Source: Vibrio atypicus (GTDB lineage: Bacteria; Pseudomonadota; Gammaproteobacteria; Enterobacterales; Vibrionaceae). From it: 64,000 nucleotides of DNA. Each line of letters opens with the position of its first letter. Within the stretch, counting starts at the first letter, position 1. The DNA lies in the NCBI RefSeq assembly GCF_009811315.1, contig NZ_BLID01000001.1:930001-994000 (forward strand). The letters are read 5' to 3'. Below are positions 9,651 through 18,906 of the stretch, piece by piece. The notes below the pieces were generated by a model. The model was given only the letters and a program-made list of their open reading frames with translations. It did no database searches and had not been told where the DNA came from. A program made the position numbers and the translations under genes.

Positions 9651-10634
9651 ATGAGTGTATCTAGCAGTACGATACTAACGGAAAGTGGTACCAACGAGTT
9701 AGAAATTATCGAGTTTCATTTGGTAAAGCAAATGCCAGATGGGACGACTAAAACTTGTTACTACGGTATTAACGTCGCCAAGGTTCGTGAAGTAATTCAA
9801 GTTCCAGAAACGACAGATTATCCCAATGCGCAACCACATATGGTTGGAGTGTTCTCTTCACGAGATATTCTGACGCCTTTAGTTGATCTTGCTGGTTGGC
9901 TAGGGGTGCCGACATCGAAAGATCTTACTCGTAAGTTTGTCATTGTTACTGACTTTAATAACATGACGAATGGTTTCTTGATTGATTCTATTAGCCGCAT
10001 TCATCGCATTTCATGGAATGATGTTGAGTCACCAAGCCAATTCCTTGAAGCGGGTGAACAAGATTGTGTGGTCGCGGTTGTACGTAAAGATGGCAACTTG
10101 ATCATGATTCTAGATTTCGAAAAAATCATTGCGGATATCAACCCTGAACTGAGTATGGAAAAATACGATGTGAAGTTAGATAAGAATGTTGATTTGAATC
10201 AGCGAATGATTGCTAAGCGTAATGCGAAGACCATTATGGTAGTGGATGATTCTGCGTTTATTCGTTCAATGATTCAAGACACGCTCAGTTCATCGGGTTA
10301 CAACATCATCGCATGTAAAGATGGTGGTGAAGCACACGATAAATTGATGAATTTGATTGAAGTAGCGAAACAAGAGAACATTCCAGTCAGTGAATTGATT
10401 GATGGCGTGGTGACAGACGTAGAAATGCCTCGCATGGATGGTATGCACTTAGTTAAGCGACTACGTGATACAGACGCGTACAGCTCGATTCCTATCGTGA
10501 TGTTCTCTTCTTTGATGAGTGAAGATAACCGCGCGAAAGCACTGGCTTTAGGCGCAAATGATACCATTACGAAACCAGAGATCGGCCGTATGGTTACTTT
10601 GATGGACAAGTATGTTTTCGCGAAAAACGATTAA
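9651..10634 (+). CDS. cheV: Chemotaxis coupling protein CheV
   Basis: Couples chemoreceptors to the CheA kinase and can act as a phosphate sink. 327 residues: CheW-like domain (about 16-165, with YYGINVAKVREVIQVPE) followed by a receiver domain (about 192-320) with D199-D200, phospho-acceptor D256 (VVTDVEMPRMDGM) and K308 (TKPE). This CheW-REC order is diagnostic. It stands alone between the kinase cluster and deaD, and ends at a bidirectional terminator. Confidence 0.95.
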   Translation: MSVSSSTILTESGTNELEIIEFHLVKQMPDGTTKTCYYGINVAKVREVIQVPETTDYPNAQPHMVGVFSSRDILTPLVDLAGWLGVPTSKDLTRKFVIVTDFNNMTNGFLIDSISRIHRISWNDVESPSQFLEAGEQDCVVAVVRKDGNLIMILDFEKIIADINPELSMEKYDVKLDKNVDLNQRMIAKRNAKTIMVVDDSAFIRSMIQDTLSSSGYNIIACKDGGEAHDKLMNLIEVAKQENIPVSELIDGVVTDVEMPRMDGMHLVKRLRDTDAYSSIPIVMFSSLMSEDNRAKALALGANDTITKPEIGRMVTLMDKYVFAKND

Positions 10635-10684
10635 TATGCTTTTTTCTAGAAGTTAAAACGTTTCAGTTTTTAAACTTCAGATAT

Positions 10685-10716
10685 AAAAAAAGGATACGCA
10701 ATGCGTATCCTTTTTT
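10685..10716. terminator. Bidirectional Rho-independent terminator between cheV and deaD
   Basis: Stem GGATACGC (10692-10699) and GCGTATCC (10703-10710) with a 3-base loop, flanked by an A-run on the left and six T on the right, so it works for cheV on the plus strand and deaD on the minus strand. Confidence 0.92.
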
Positions 10717-10737
10717 GATCAACTCGCTTAAGAAGAA

Positions 10738-12708
10738 TTAACCTTCGCTGCTGTTACGATCACGGCCGTGACCACGTTCACCACGGTAGTTGCCACGGTT
10801 GTCGCCACCACGGTTGCGGTCAAAGCGACGTTCGCCGTCACGACCACCTTCACGGTTGCCACGGTAACCGCCACCATCACGACCGCCTTCACGGTTGCCA
10901 CGGTAACCACCGCCATCACGACCGCCACGGTTACCATCACGACCACCACGGTTGCCGTCACGGTTACCACGGAAACCGCCATCACGACGACCACCATCAC
11001 GACCGCCTTCACGGCGACCACGTGGCTCGCGGAAATCGTTGAAGTCACATACTACAGCGTCAACTTGCTTCTGACGGATACGTAGCTTGCTTAGTTTACC
11101 GGCTGTGTCTGAAGACATTGCTTTTGGAAGCTGAACGTAAGTCTCGCCTTGTGCAAGTTTGATTGCACCGATAGAGCCTTTAGTTAGGCCTAGCTCGTTC
11201 GCTAGAGCGCCAACGATGTCTTTAACTTGAACGCCTTGCTCACGACCTACTTGGAATTGGTAAGTATCCCAGTCTTGAGTATTGAAGCTGCGACCACCTT
11301 CACGACGACCGCCGTCACGGCCACCATCGCGCTCGCGACGTTCTTTACGACGTTGCTTGTCACGCTCGATTGCTTCGATCATTGGGTCTTCGCCGATGTA
11401 GAACAGTGGGCGTTTACCTTGTTGACGTTTTAGCAAGATTGCAGCAAGTGTTGCAGCGTCTAGCTCTAGAGATTCTTGTAGTTTTTCAACTAGCTCAGAG
11501 AACTTCTCTAGTGCTTTGTGTTCTTTTTCAGTTTCTAGCTCAGCGCCAAGCTTAGCTAGACGAGCTTCTGCTACTTTGTCACGGTGCGGAAGTTGGATTT
11601 CTTCCATAGATGACTTAGTTACGCGCTCGATAGTACGAAGCATGCGAAGTTGGTTTGTGCGAACTAGAAGGATCGCTTTACCTTTACGTCCAGCACGACC
11701 TGTACGGCCGATACGGTGGATGTAAGACTCAACATCGAATGGAATATCGTAGTTAAATACGTGCGTGATACGTGGAACGTCAAGACCACGTGCAACAACG
11801 TCAGTTGCAACTAGGATATCGATAACACCTTGTTTGATGTGATCAACAGTACGCTCACGTAGAGACTGAGGAATGTCACCGTGTAGTGCAGATGCTTTGA
11901 AGCCACGTGCACATAGCCAATCAGCTAGACGCTCAGTATCCTGGCGAGTACGTACGAATACGATAGATGCATCAGTCTCTTCAGTTTCAAGAAGACGAGA
12001 CATTGCTTCGTCTTTCTCAACGCCTTTAACAACCCAGAACTGCTGTTCTACTTTGTCTACAGTGTGGTTCTTACCAGCAACGTCTACAGTGATTGGGTCA
12101 CGTAGGAAGCGCTCAACGATGTTTTTCAGCATCGGAGGCATAGTCGCAGAGAATAGAACGCGTTGAGCTGAAGATGGAGCGTGCTCCATGATCGCTGTTA
12201 CGTCGTCAACGAAGCCCATGTTTAGCATTTCGTCAGCTTCATCTAGAACGAATGTGTGTACTTCGTCTAGGTGTAGGCGGTCACGGTTGATAAGGTCTTG
12301 AACACGGCCTGGTGTACCCACGATGATGTGAGCGCCGTTTTTAAGTGCACGCATTTGATCAACGATAGATGTACCACCGTAGATCTCTAGAACTTTAAGG
12401 CCAGCAATGTTTTGGCCAAGGTTCTTCATTTCAGCAGCAACTTGGATTGCTAGCTCGCGAGTTGGTGCTAGTACAATAGCTTGAGGCTTACGTTGAGACA
12501 GGTCGATTTTGTTTAGCAGAGGCAGAGAGAATGCCGCTGTTTTACCCGTACCAGTTTGAGCTTTACCTAGTGCGTCTGAACCTTCCATTAGGTGCGGGAT
12601 AGCTGCAGCCTGAATTGGAGTTGGTGAAACAAAACCCATACCGTCAAGAGCTGAAAGGATAGAGTCGTTCAGCGCTAAGTCGCTAAACTGAATTACAGAA
12701 TCTGTCAT
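10738..12708 (-). CDS. deaD: DEAD-box ATP-dependent RNA helicase DeaD/CsdA
   Basis: Unwinds structured RNA; in gammaproteobacteria it helps 50S ribosome assembly and cold adaptation. 656 residues. Helicase core: AQTGTGKT (50-57), PTREL, DEAD (156-159), SAT (187-189) and HRIGRTGR. A DbpA-type RNA-binding domain follows at about 480-560, then a tail of about 90 residues rich in Arg, Gly, Asp and Asn built of short tandem units. The tail is encoded by near-identical repeats at 10760-11030. Start ATG has Shine-Dalgarno AGGATCC. A leader of over 300 bases precedes it, as in many cold-regulated helicase genes. Confidence 0.95.
   Translation of the reverse strand: MTDSVIQFSDLALNDSILSALDGMGFVSPTPIQAAAIPHLMEGSDALGKAQTGTGKTAAFSLPLLNKIDLSQRKPQAIVLAPTRELAIQVAAEMKNLGQNIAGLKVLEIYGGTSIVDQMRALKNGAHIIVGTPGRVQDLINRDRLHLDEVHTFVLDEADEMLNMGFVDDVTAIMEHAPSSAQRVLFSATMPPMLKNIVERFLRDPITVDVAGKNHTVDKVEQQFWVVKGVEKDEAMSRLLETEETDASIVFVRTRQDTERLADWLCARGFKASALHGDIPQSLRERTVDHIKQGVIDILVATDVVARGLDVPRITHVFNYDIPFDVESYIHRIGRTGRAGRKGKAILLVRTNQLRMLRTIERVTKSSMEEIQLPHRDKVAEARLAKLGAELETEKEHKALEKFSELVEKLQESLELDAATLAAILLKRQQGKRPLFYIGEDPMIEAIERDKQRRKERRERDGGRDGGRREGGRSFNTQDWDTYQFQVGREQGVQVKDIVGALANELGLTKGSIGAIKLAQGETYVQLPKAMSSDTAGKLSKLRIRQKQVDAVVCDFNDFREPRGRREGGRDGGRRDGGFRGNRDGNRGGRDGNRGGRDGGGYRGNREGGRDGGGYRGNREGGRDGERRFDRNRGGDNRGNYRGERGHGRDRNSSEG
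10849..10926 (-). repeat. Two 39-bp tandem repeats in the deaD tail
   Basis: Bases 10849-10887 and 10888-10926 are near-identical 39-bp units coding for the 13-residue module REGGRDGGGYRGN. Shorter partial units (RDGNRGG and similar) continue to about 11030. Length keeps the frame, so copy-number change would only lengthen or shorten the RNA-binding tail. Confidence 0.85.
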
Positions 12709-13072
12709 TGGGATCCTACTATATTATGTCAACAAAAGGTCCCACGAGCTCTACCAATTCCAATACCAATCCAGAAAAGAGCTGATTCCGTTCAGATGCG
12801 GAAAAGTCGTAAATCGCATCAAGCCACTAGGGACGTAAATAAGGGGGCGGATTATTCCTTAAATGCATAAAAAAAGCTAGAAAAAATTGAAATACATCAC
12901 ATATTTTTCTCAGTAAAGATAAAATCGGCCACATTATCGTCATGTATGACGGTTATTTAGACACAATCTCCATTTGTTCACGATAATTCACTCAATAGTC
13001 ATATGCTCAAGGTAGCCTGGCTATAGCGCCGATGATATAGTGAACGCAATTTTTCCTGTAAGAAATGTAGAG
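12709..13072. other. Divergent deaD-rnb intergenic region (364 bp)
   Basis: No gene seen. On the deaD side there is a long leader with an inverted repeat GATGCG (12795-12800) and CGCATC (12815-12820). Closer to rnb a perfect dyad CGTCAT-GT-ATGACG sits at 12938-12951, a candidate operator. The minus-strand leader also carries repeated ATTGG steps around 12756-12776. Promoters for both genes must lie here but none stands out as a consensus match. Confidence 0.5.
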
Positions 13073-15076
13073 ATGTTCCAAGATAACCCGCTACTGGCTC
13101 AACTTAAGCAGCAAATTCAAGAAACCTTACCTAAAAAGGAAGGCACCATCAAAGCGACTGATAAAGGCTTTGGTTTCCTCGAAGTAGACAGCAAAACCAG
13201 CTTTTTCATTCCGCCACCGTACATGAAAAAATGTATTCATGGCGATAAAGTGAAAGCGATCATTCGTACTGAGAAAGAGCGTGAAGTCGCAGAACCAGAA
13301 GAGCTATTGGAACAATCTCTAACGCGATTCATCGGTCGAGTAAAACTATTTAAAGGCAAGCTCAATGTGACGCCTGATCACCCGCAGTTGAAGAAAATGT
13401 CACTGAAAGCGAAGGTTAAAAAAGGCCTGAAAAGTGATGATTTTAAAGAAGGCGACTGGGTCGTTGCTCACCTGATTCGTCACCCATTAAAAGGTGATAA
13501 CGGCTTCTTTGTTGAGATCTCTGAAAAGATCACCGATGCCGATGACAAGATTGCACCTTGGTGGGTGACTTTGGCGCAAAATGATCTACCAAATAGCGAG
13601 CCAGCGGGTATCGACAACTGGGAAATCAAAGATGATGCGGATTTAGAACGCATCGATATGACGCACATTCCTTTTGTGACCATTGATGGTGAGTCAACAA
13701 AAGATATGGATGACGCTTTGTATGCGAAGAAGACGGAGTCGGGTGATTTTGAACTGACTATCGCGATTGCGGATCCGACTGCTTACATCACGCCAGATAG
13801 CGAAATGGATAAAGTGGCTCGTGAGCGCGGATTTACCATCTATCTTCCTGGGCGTAACATTCCAATGCTGCCGCGCGACCTAGCTGATGAACTGTGTTCT
13901 TTGATTGAAAACGAAGTTCGTCCAGCTCTTTGTTGCAGCGTTACTATCAGCAAAGACGGTGTGATTGGTGAAGATATCAAGTTCTTCTCAGCCAATATTA
14001 AATCACATGCTCGCCTTGTGTATGACCATGTTTCAGATTGGATTGAAAGTGGCAGCTCGGATGCTTGGCAACCAAGTGAAGAGATCGCAACTATCGTTCG
14101 CGATCTGTATGAGTTTTCGTTGGCTCGCGCTGATTGGCGCGAAACCCACGCTGTGGTTTTCCCTGACCGCCCAGACTACCGTTTTGAGCTGAGTGAAGAC
14201 AACGATGTTGTGGCTATTCATGCTGATATGCGTCGTAGTGCTAACCGTTTGGTCGAAGAGGCAATGATTACCGCGAACATTTGTGCAGGTAAAACGCTTC
14301 AAGCGAGCTTTGATTCAGGTGTGTTTAATACCCATGCTGGTTTTAAACCAGAAAAAGTTGAAGATGTCGTTGCGCTAGTTAACCCAGAAGGTGAGCTGCC
14401 ATTTACAGCAGATTCTGTGGTAACACTTGAAGGCTTTGCTGCTCTTCGTCGCTGGTTGGCAACACAAGATACATCATACTTGGACAACCGCATTCGTAAA
14501 TCGCAAGCTTACAGTGAAATTGGTAACCAACCATTGCCTCACTATGCGATGGGCTTGGAGCTATACGCGACATGGACATCACCAATTCGTAAGTACGGTG
14601 ATATGATCAACCATCGCATGCTAAAAGCGCACATATTAGGCAAAGAGCCAGTGCAGACGGCTGACGAAAGTGTCGGTGAAGAGCTAGCGCTACATCGTAA
14701 GCATCATAAAATGGCAGAACGAAATGTGGGCGATTGGTTATACGCTCGCACACTGATTGAAGAGCCAGCAAAAGAGACCAAGTTTAACGGTGAAATCTTT
14801 GATATCAACCGCGCTGGTATGCGTGTCCGTTTGATTGAAAATGGTGCAGCGGCGTTTATCCCGGGTTCACTAATTCTAGCAAACAAAGAACGCCTCGAAT
14901 GTAACGGCGAAAACGGCACGGTTTCTGTTGATAAAGAAATTGAATACCGTTTAGGCGATGTTCTGGAAGTTGTGCTTGCGGAAGTAAACCTAGAAAATCG
15001 CAACCTTGTTGCTAAGCCGACTCGAGTTTTTGCTGATGTAAAAACAGCTGAGGAAGTAGCGCCTGCGGCAGAGTAA
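13073..15076 (+). CDS. rnb: Exoribonuclease II (RNase II)
   Basis: Processive 3'-to-5' hydrolysis of single-stranded RNA in the cytoplasm. 667 residues from the ATG at 13073, which begins [14 protein letters not shown] exactly as in enteric RNase II; an in-frame GTG at 13040 would add eleven residues with no homology, so I reject it. Order: N-terminal cold-shock-like domains (KGFGFLEVD), RNB catalytic domain with acidic cluster in [16 protein letters not shown] and a downstream [14 protein letters not shown], and C-terminal S1 domain. Divergent from deaD; the pairing of a helicase and an exonuclease gene is suggestive. Confidence 0.95.
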   Translation: MFQDNPLLAQLKQQIQETLPKKEGTIKATDKGFGFLEVDSKTSFFIPPPYMKKCIHGDKVKAIIRTEKEREVAEPEELLEQSLTRFIGRVKLFKGKLNVTPDHPQLKKMSLKAKVKKGLKSDDFKEGDWVVAHLIRHPLKGDNGFFVEISEKITDADDKIAPWWVTLAQNDLPNSEPAGIDNWEIKDDADLERIDMTHIPFVTIDGESTKDMDDALYAKKTESGDFELTIAIADPTAYITPDSEMDKVARERGFTIYLPGRNIPMLPRDLADELCSLIENEVRPALCCSVTISKDGVIGEDIKFFSANIKSHARLVYDHVSDWIESGSSDAWQPSEEIATIVRDLYEFSLARADWRETHAVVFPDRPDYRFELSEDNDVVAIHADMRRSANRLVEEAMITANICAGKTLQASFDSGVFNTHAGFKPEKVEDVVALVNPEGELPFTADSVVTLEGFAALRRWLATQDTSYLDNRIRKSQAYSEIGNQPLPHYAMGLELYATWTSPIRKYGDMINHRMLKAHILGKEPVQTADESVGEELALHRKHHKMAERNVGDWLYARTLIEEPAKETKFNGEIFDINRAGMRVRLIENGAAAFIPGSLILANKERLECNGENGTVSVDKEIEYRLGDVLEVVLAEVNLENRNLVAKPTRVFADVKTAEEVAPAAE

Positions 15077-15093
15077 GCTTGAATTGTGAATAG

Positions 15094-15119
15094 AAAAGGG
15101 TGCCTCGGCACCCTTTTTT
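15094..15119 (+). terminator. Rho-independent terminator of rnb
   Basis: Stem GGGTGCC (15098-15104) and GGCACCC (15107-15113) followed by six T; flanking A-run could also serve the minus strand. Confidence 0.9.
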
Positions 15120-15150
15120 GATCGTCTTAAACCAGCGTGTAAAAAGACGT

Positions 15151-15504
15151 TTAATCTTCCCAAAACATTGCTTTTGGATCTTTATCGATCTCGCGCATAA
15201 TTGCTGTTAAATCGCTACTGCAAGCAAGAAAAGGATAAGGCAACCAATTTTCTAGTACTGCATCGTCAGGCATAAATAATTGCCAGCTATTGGTATTGGC
15301 ATCCCATTCAACTTTGGCGACTGGCATCATGTAATCACAGTGACTTGAGTCTAGAAGGAAGTGCTGCTTAATAAACACAACACCATTGCCAATGGTTTCG
15401 TAGCTTGCTTTTCCGAGTTCTGCGGGCATGCTTTGATTGCGCTGCCTGCATATTAGCTGCGCACGGCTTTCGACTTGTTTCTGTAACAAACTCACAACGG
15501 CCAT
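15151..15504 (-). CDS. Small conserved protein, probably DUF3024 family
   Basis: 117 residues from the ATG at 15504 (MAVVSLLQKQVESRAQ), which has Shine-Dalgarno GAAGGGA eight bases upstream; a TTG 18 bases earlier is less likely. No signal peptide or membrane segment. The sequence has a helical N-terminus and a beta-rich C-terminal part ending DKDPKAMFWED. It looks like the small proteins labelled DUF3024 in Vibrio, by general appearance only. Function unknown. Divergent from the phosphate-binding protein gene. Confidence 0.7.
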   Translation of the reverse strand: MAVVSLLQKQVESRAQLICRQRNQSMPAELGKASYETIGNGVVFIKQHFLLDSSHCDYMMPVAKVEWDANTNSWQLFMPDDAVLENWLPYPFLACSSDLTAIMREIDKDPKAMFWED

Positions 15505-15565
15505 ATCATTTCCCTTCTTCAACCCTAAGCATAGTATTGAATGGTTATTTCGCTGTCTGTTTGGT

Positions 15566-15583
15566 TTTTCACAAAAATGTCAT
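15566..15583 (+). promoter_or_regulatory. Candidate Pho box upstream of the PstS-like gene
   Basis: TTTTCAC-AAAA-ATGTCAT matches the PhoB box layout of two 7-base half sites around four A/T bases (5/7 and 6/7 against CTGTCAC/CTGTCAT). It lies 60 bases before the start codon of the phosphate-binding protein. Induction under phosphate starvation is therefore likely but not shown. Confidence 0.5.
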
Positions 15584-15643
15584 GTAATCGCAATAAGATG
15601 GCTGCCAATTACGTCATATTGAAAGATCAAAAAGGAAGAAATT

Positions 15644-16459
15644 ATGGTTCGTGCTGTGCTGACTGCACTTGTGTCTTTTTCGTTTGTTATTCCCAATGCG
15701 TTAGCAGAAGAAGTGAACGTTTCTGGTTCTACTTCCGTTGCGCGTGTCATGGATGTGCTGGCTGAAAAATATAACGAAACACACCCAGAAACTTATATAG
15801 CGGTACAGGGCGTTGGCTCAACAGCGGGCATTACTTTGATCAATAAAGGGGTGGCGGATATTGGCATGAGTTCACGCTATTTGACCGAGCGAGAGCAAGG
15901 GGAAGCGTTGACCGTGACACCAATTGCTTTTGATGGTTTAGCTGTAGTCGTAAACCAATCAAACCCAGTTCAAAACGTGACTAGAGAACAGCTGTTCGAC
16001 ATTTACAAAGGTAAAATCACTAACTGGAAGCAGTTGGGAGGCGCTGATCAGAAGATCGCTGTAGTAACGCGTGAGACGTCTTCGGGCTCACGTTACAGCT
16101 TTGAAAGCTTGCTTGGACTGACTAAGGTTGTTAATGGCCGATTGGTGTCTGATATCAACCCCGATAACTTAGTCGTTAATAGTAATAGCATGGTTAAGAC
16201 AATCGTAAACCATAACAAACAGGCAATTGGTTTTATTTCTACGGGTTCGGTGGATCGTTCAATCAAGGCGATTCAGTTTGAAGGTGTAGACGCGAGTCAG
16301 AAAAATATTTCTTCTGGACGCTATGAGCTTTCACGCCCTTTCTTAGTGTTATATAAAACGGGCCAACTCGACAAAGACTCATCTGAATTTATACGTTATT
16401 TAAAGGGCCGTGAAGCGAAAACATTGATTGCTGAATACGGCTACACTCCAGTTAAATGA
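15644..16459 (+). CDS. PstS-like phosphate-binding periplasmic protein
   Basis: 271 residues. Signal peptide MVRAVLTALVSFSFVIPNALA, then the PstS-type opening VNVSGSTSVARVMDVLAEKY, with the phosphate-binding serines of SGSTS, VGSTAGI, the region TNWKQLGGADQKIAVVTRE and SSGSRYSF. It is a short PstS of the kind found in Vibrio outside the main pst operon; no pstC, pstA or pstB is adjacent, so it must share a permease encoded elsewhere or act as a free binding protein. A Pho-box-like site upstream supports a phosphate role. Confidence 0.88.
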   Translation: MVRAVLTALVSFSFVIPNALAEEVNVSGSTSVARVMDVLAEKYNETHPETYIAVQGVGSTAGITLINKGVADIGMSSRYLTEREQGEALTVTPIAFDGLAVVVNQSNPVQNVTREQLFDIYKGKITNWKQLGGADQKIAVVTRETSSGSRYSFESLLGLTKVVNGRLVSDINPDNLVVNSNSMVKTIVNHNKQAIGFISTGSVDRSIKAIQFEGVDASQKNISSGRYELSRPFLVLYKTGQLDKDSSEFIRYLKGREAKTLIAEYGYTPVK

Positions 16460-16462
16460 TTT

Positions 16463-16499
16463 AAAAGAGCCAGGCTATATTGCCTGGCTCTCTGTTTTA
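16463..16499. terminator. Convergent terminator after the PstS-like gene
   Basis: Ten-bp perfect stem AGAGCCAGGC (16466-16475) and GCCTGGCTCT (16482-16491) with a 6-base loop, followed by a T-rich stretch; lies between convergent genes and probably serves mainly the plus strand. Confidence 0.85.
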
Positions 16500-16503
16500 G
16501 GAG

Positions 16504-18516
16504 TTATTGCTGGGTCTTAATCCAGTTGTTGATGCTAGTTTCGACGACTTCCAACGGCTGATCACCGTATTTAAGCAATTGATCATGGAAAGAGGCCCAG
16601 TCGAATTTGTTACCCAGTTCATCTTGAGCTTTGTCGAGCAGTGCTTTGATGACTAAGAAGCCTGACTTATAGGAAACAGCTTGGCCAACATAGGCGGCGT
16701 AGCGGAAGGTTTCTGATTCAATATCGCCCACCCCTAGTGCTGAGTTCGCAGACATGTAGTCACGAGCTTCTTGAATGCTCCAACCTTTGGCATGAATCCC
16801 CGTATCAACCGCTAAACGCATGTTTCTTAGCTGCGCTTCGTTTAGGCTGCCAAAATACTGTAGGGCGTTACACTCTTCTGCATCTGTGTAGATTCCACCT
16901 TGGAACTGAGTGTAATCTAGGTCTGGTTTACACATACCTGTTGCTTCGGCAAATGTCGGTTTACCGTCTGCATTTAGTGCTCCGTAAATACCCATTTCCA
17001 TGCCGAGCCACTCGGTATACAGTGCCCAGCCTTCACCATAAGCGGTGTACCAGACATCTTTGATGTAGTCAGGCTTATCAGCCGGTGGGTATTCCGTTGC
17101 GTAAGCGTTTTGGAAATGGTGCCCTGGCGCTGCTTCATGAAGCAACAAGGTAGAGACATTCCATTTTTGCAGACTGTAGTTAGGGTGCGTATTTAAGTTA
17201 AATACATTGCTGCCATAAGAGGCAACGCCCGCGTACGGTTCACGTGCTGCAGGTTCAGGTTTGATGGTGTAGTCAGCTTTAATAGGTTTAAAGTAGCCAG
17301 CGACGACATCATTTGCGTCGGTTTTGAAGATGTTATAGTCCGTTAAGGCGGCTTCACACGCACTAGGGCTCGAGGCTACAGTGCACAAATCCTTGTATTC
17401 GGTATCAGCAATATTTCGTCCGTCACGGCCGTAGAAGAATTGTTCGCTATTGAGATAGTCAAAGAACTCATTGAGGTCAATGTCACCGTTGCCATTTTCA
17501 AGGGTAAAGGTTCTTGAAACAACGCTGTTGCCATCATGCCAATCGGCGGTAATTGTTTTGCCTCTTTTCTCAACAATAAGTTCGGCAACCCGTATCATTT
17601 CTGCTTTGGCATCAGCAACTAATTCTTCTCCAAGCTGACTTAACTCCATTGCGGACTTTCCGGTGGTACTGTTTCTATCGAGCTGCCACTGATACCAAGC
17701 TTGTCCGTTGGGTAAATCGCCCCAGCCAATATTTGCATCGTTAATGCTATCTGTCCCACGCGCAGCGGTGTAGTAGTCACCTTCTAAGAAGAGAATGAGA
17801 TCCTTGAGTGCTTCAATAGATACATCAACGGCAGTCTCATATTCCGCAGCTAATTCAGCATCACCTAGTGTCTTCAAATGATTTAGGCCTTTTTTCATCA
17901 TCGCATAATCATTTAAAGCAACGGTATTTTTAGTCGAATCAATAAATCGAGTAACCAGAACTTTAGGCAGTTGAGAACCATCAATAATCCCAAGAGAGTA
18001 GAGCGATTTTAGATTATTTACCCAAGAAGTAAATTCTCTGACAATTTGAATATGTTCTTCATAACCTTCTAATGTATCCTTGTTCCACCCCGCCCATTCG
18101 GCATTCCACTCAATATAGTTATAGAAGTGGGTAATAGGGACATCAAAATTACCAAAACGTGTATTTGGTAAACTGGCACCGCGCAAAGATATATTTCTGT
18201 CAAACATAAATGTGTCGTAATATATTTTATCTTCATCAGAAAGTTTAGTTCGATCGATGGCGTCTAACTTATCCAAATAAAGCCTATCGACAGATTGCAT
18301 TGAGTTCGCCATCTGGTCGGTAACCTGGCCAAATTCACTACTATCCAATGTGGCCATTGCCGATTGGTAGTCTGCAAATACTTGACGCATAAGTGCAGAC
18401 TGGTCCTGCGTTGGCGGCTGAATAATCGTGGTTTCCTCATCGGAGCAACCCACGATAGTTGTCGCAGCGATCAGTGCTATTAGAACGGGATTAAATGTTG
18501 ATCTCAATTGTTTCAT
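16504..18516 (-). CDS. DUF885-family lipoprotein, probable zinc peptidase-like
   Basis: 670 residues from the ATG at 18516 (MKQLRSTFNPVLIALIAATT), which has Shine-Dalgarno AAGGAT; a TTG 39 bases upstream is not supported. A lipobox IVGC follows the signal peptide, so the protein should be a lipoprotein. It contains HEAAPGHHFQ (about residue 470), the conserved DUF885 motif that resembles a metal-binding HExxH variant, and EGWALYTEWL, another family hallmark. Members are suspected carboxypeptidase-like enzymes; substrate here is unknown. AT-rich upstream region holds several dyads. Confidence 0.85.
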   Translation of the reverse strand: MKQLRSTFNPVLIALIAATTIVGCSDEETTIIQPPTQDQSALMRQVFADYQSAMATLDSSEFGQVTDQMANSMQSVDRLYLDKLDAIDRTKLSDEDKIYYDTFMFDRNISLRGASLPNTRFGNFDVPITHFYNYIEWNAEWAGWNKDTLEGYEEHIQIVREFTSWVNNLKSLYSLGIIDGSQLPKVLVTRFIDSTKNTVALNDYAMMKKGLNHLKTLGDAELAAEYETAVDVSIEALKDLILFLEGDYYTAARGTDSINDANIGWGDLPNGQAWYQWQLDRNSTTGKSAMELSQLGEELVADAKAEMIRVAELIVEKRGKTITADWHDGNSVVSRTFTLENGNGDIDLNEFFDYLNSEQFFYGRDGRNIADTEYKDLCTVASSPSACEAALTDYNIFKTDANDVVAGYFKPIKADYTIKPEPAAREPYAGVASYGSNVFNLNTHPNYSLQKWNVSTLLLHEAAPGHHFQNAYATEYPPADKPDYIKDVWYTAYGEGWALYTEWLGMEMGIYGALNADGKPTFAEATGMCKPDLDYTQFQGGIYTDAEECNALQYFGSLNEAQLRNMRLAVDTGIHAKGWSIQEARDYMSANSALGVGDIESETFRYAAYVGQAVSYKSGFLVIKALLDKAQDELGNKFDWASFHDQLLKYGDQPLEVVETSINNWIKTQQ

Positions 18517-18906
18517 GACAGCATCCTTGAAGGTGAATTCACGATACTTATACAAAACAACAGTTGATCAAAAAATAGTCAAAAATCAAATGTGTGATGG
18601 TGAATAATTGGGCGGCTTTGAATAATATTCACTATTTAATCTAGCTTTTGAATTAAATAACCTAGGTTTGAATTTTTATTTGTCTGATATGAATTATGAG
18701 CGATTTTTTAATTATTATTCGCATATTATGTTTAAATTTATATTTTTGGTGTTAATTAGAAAATATTAACATTGTCACAAAATGGTTTTCTTTGTCATTG
18801 ACTTGTAAAAAAGACACTTCAGTGCGTGAATTAAATTCACATGATTACAATGATCAATTATGAGAAGAGCCAAAGAATCAAAAATCATGTCCGTATATGT
18901 TTGGGA
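18517..18906. other. AT-rich intergenic region with TGAAT/ATTCA dyads
   Basis: 390 bp without a gene, between the stop of the GGDEF gene and the start of the DUF885 gene (both minus strand). Three related dyads are visible: GTGAATTCAC at 18533-18542, TGAAT-AAT-ATTCA at 18619-18631 and GTGAATTAAATTCAC at 18826-18840. They resemble ARG boxes but have three rather than four central bases. Probable control region of the DUF885 gene. Confidence 0.5.

Noticed and set aside
10768..11085. Open frames opposite the DeaD tail, rich in Thr or Val
   Set aside because: They are antisense images of the RG-repeat region; low-complexity composition and no ribosome binding site.
13040..13072. GTG start for RNase II
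   Set aside because: Extra residues do not match the family, whose members begin [12 protein letters not shown] at the ATG at 13073.
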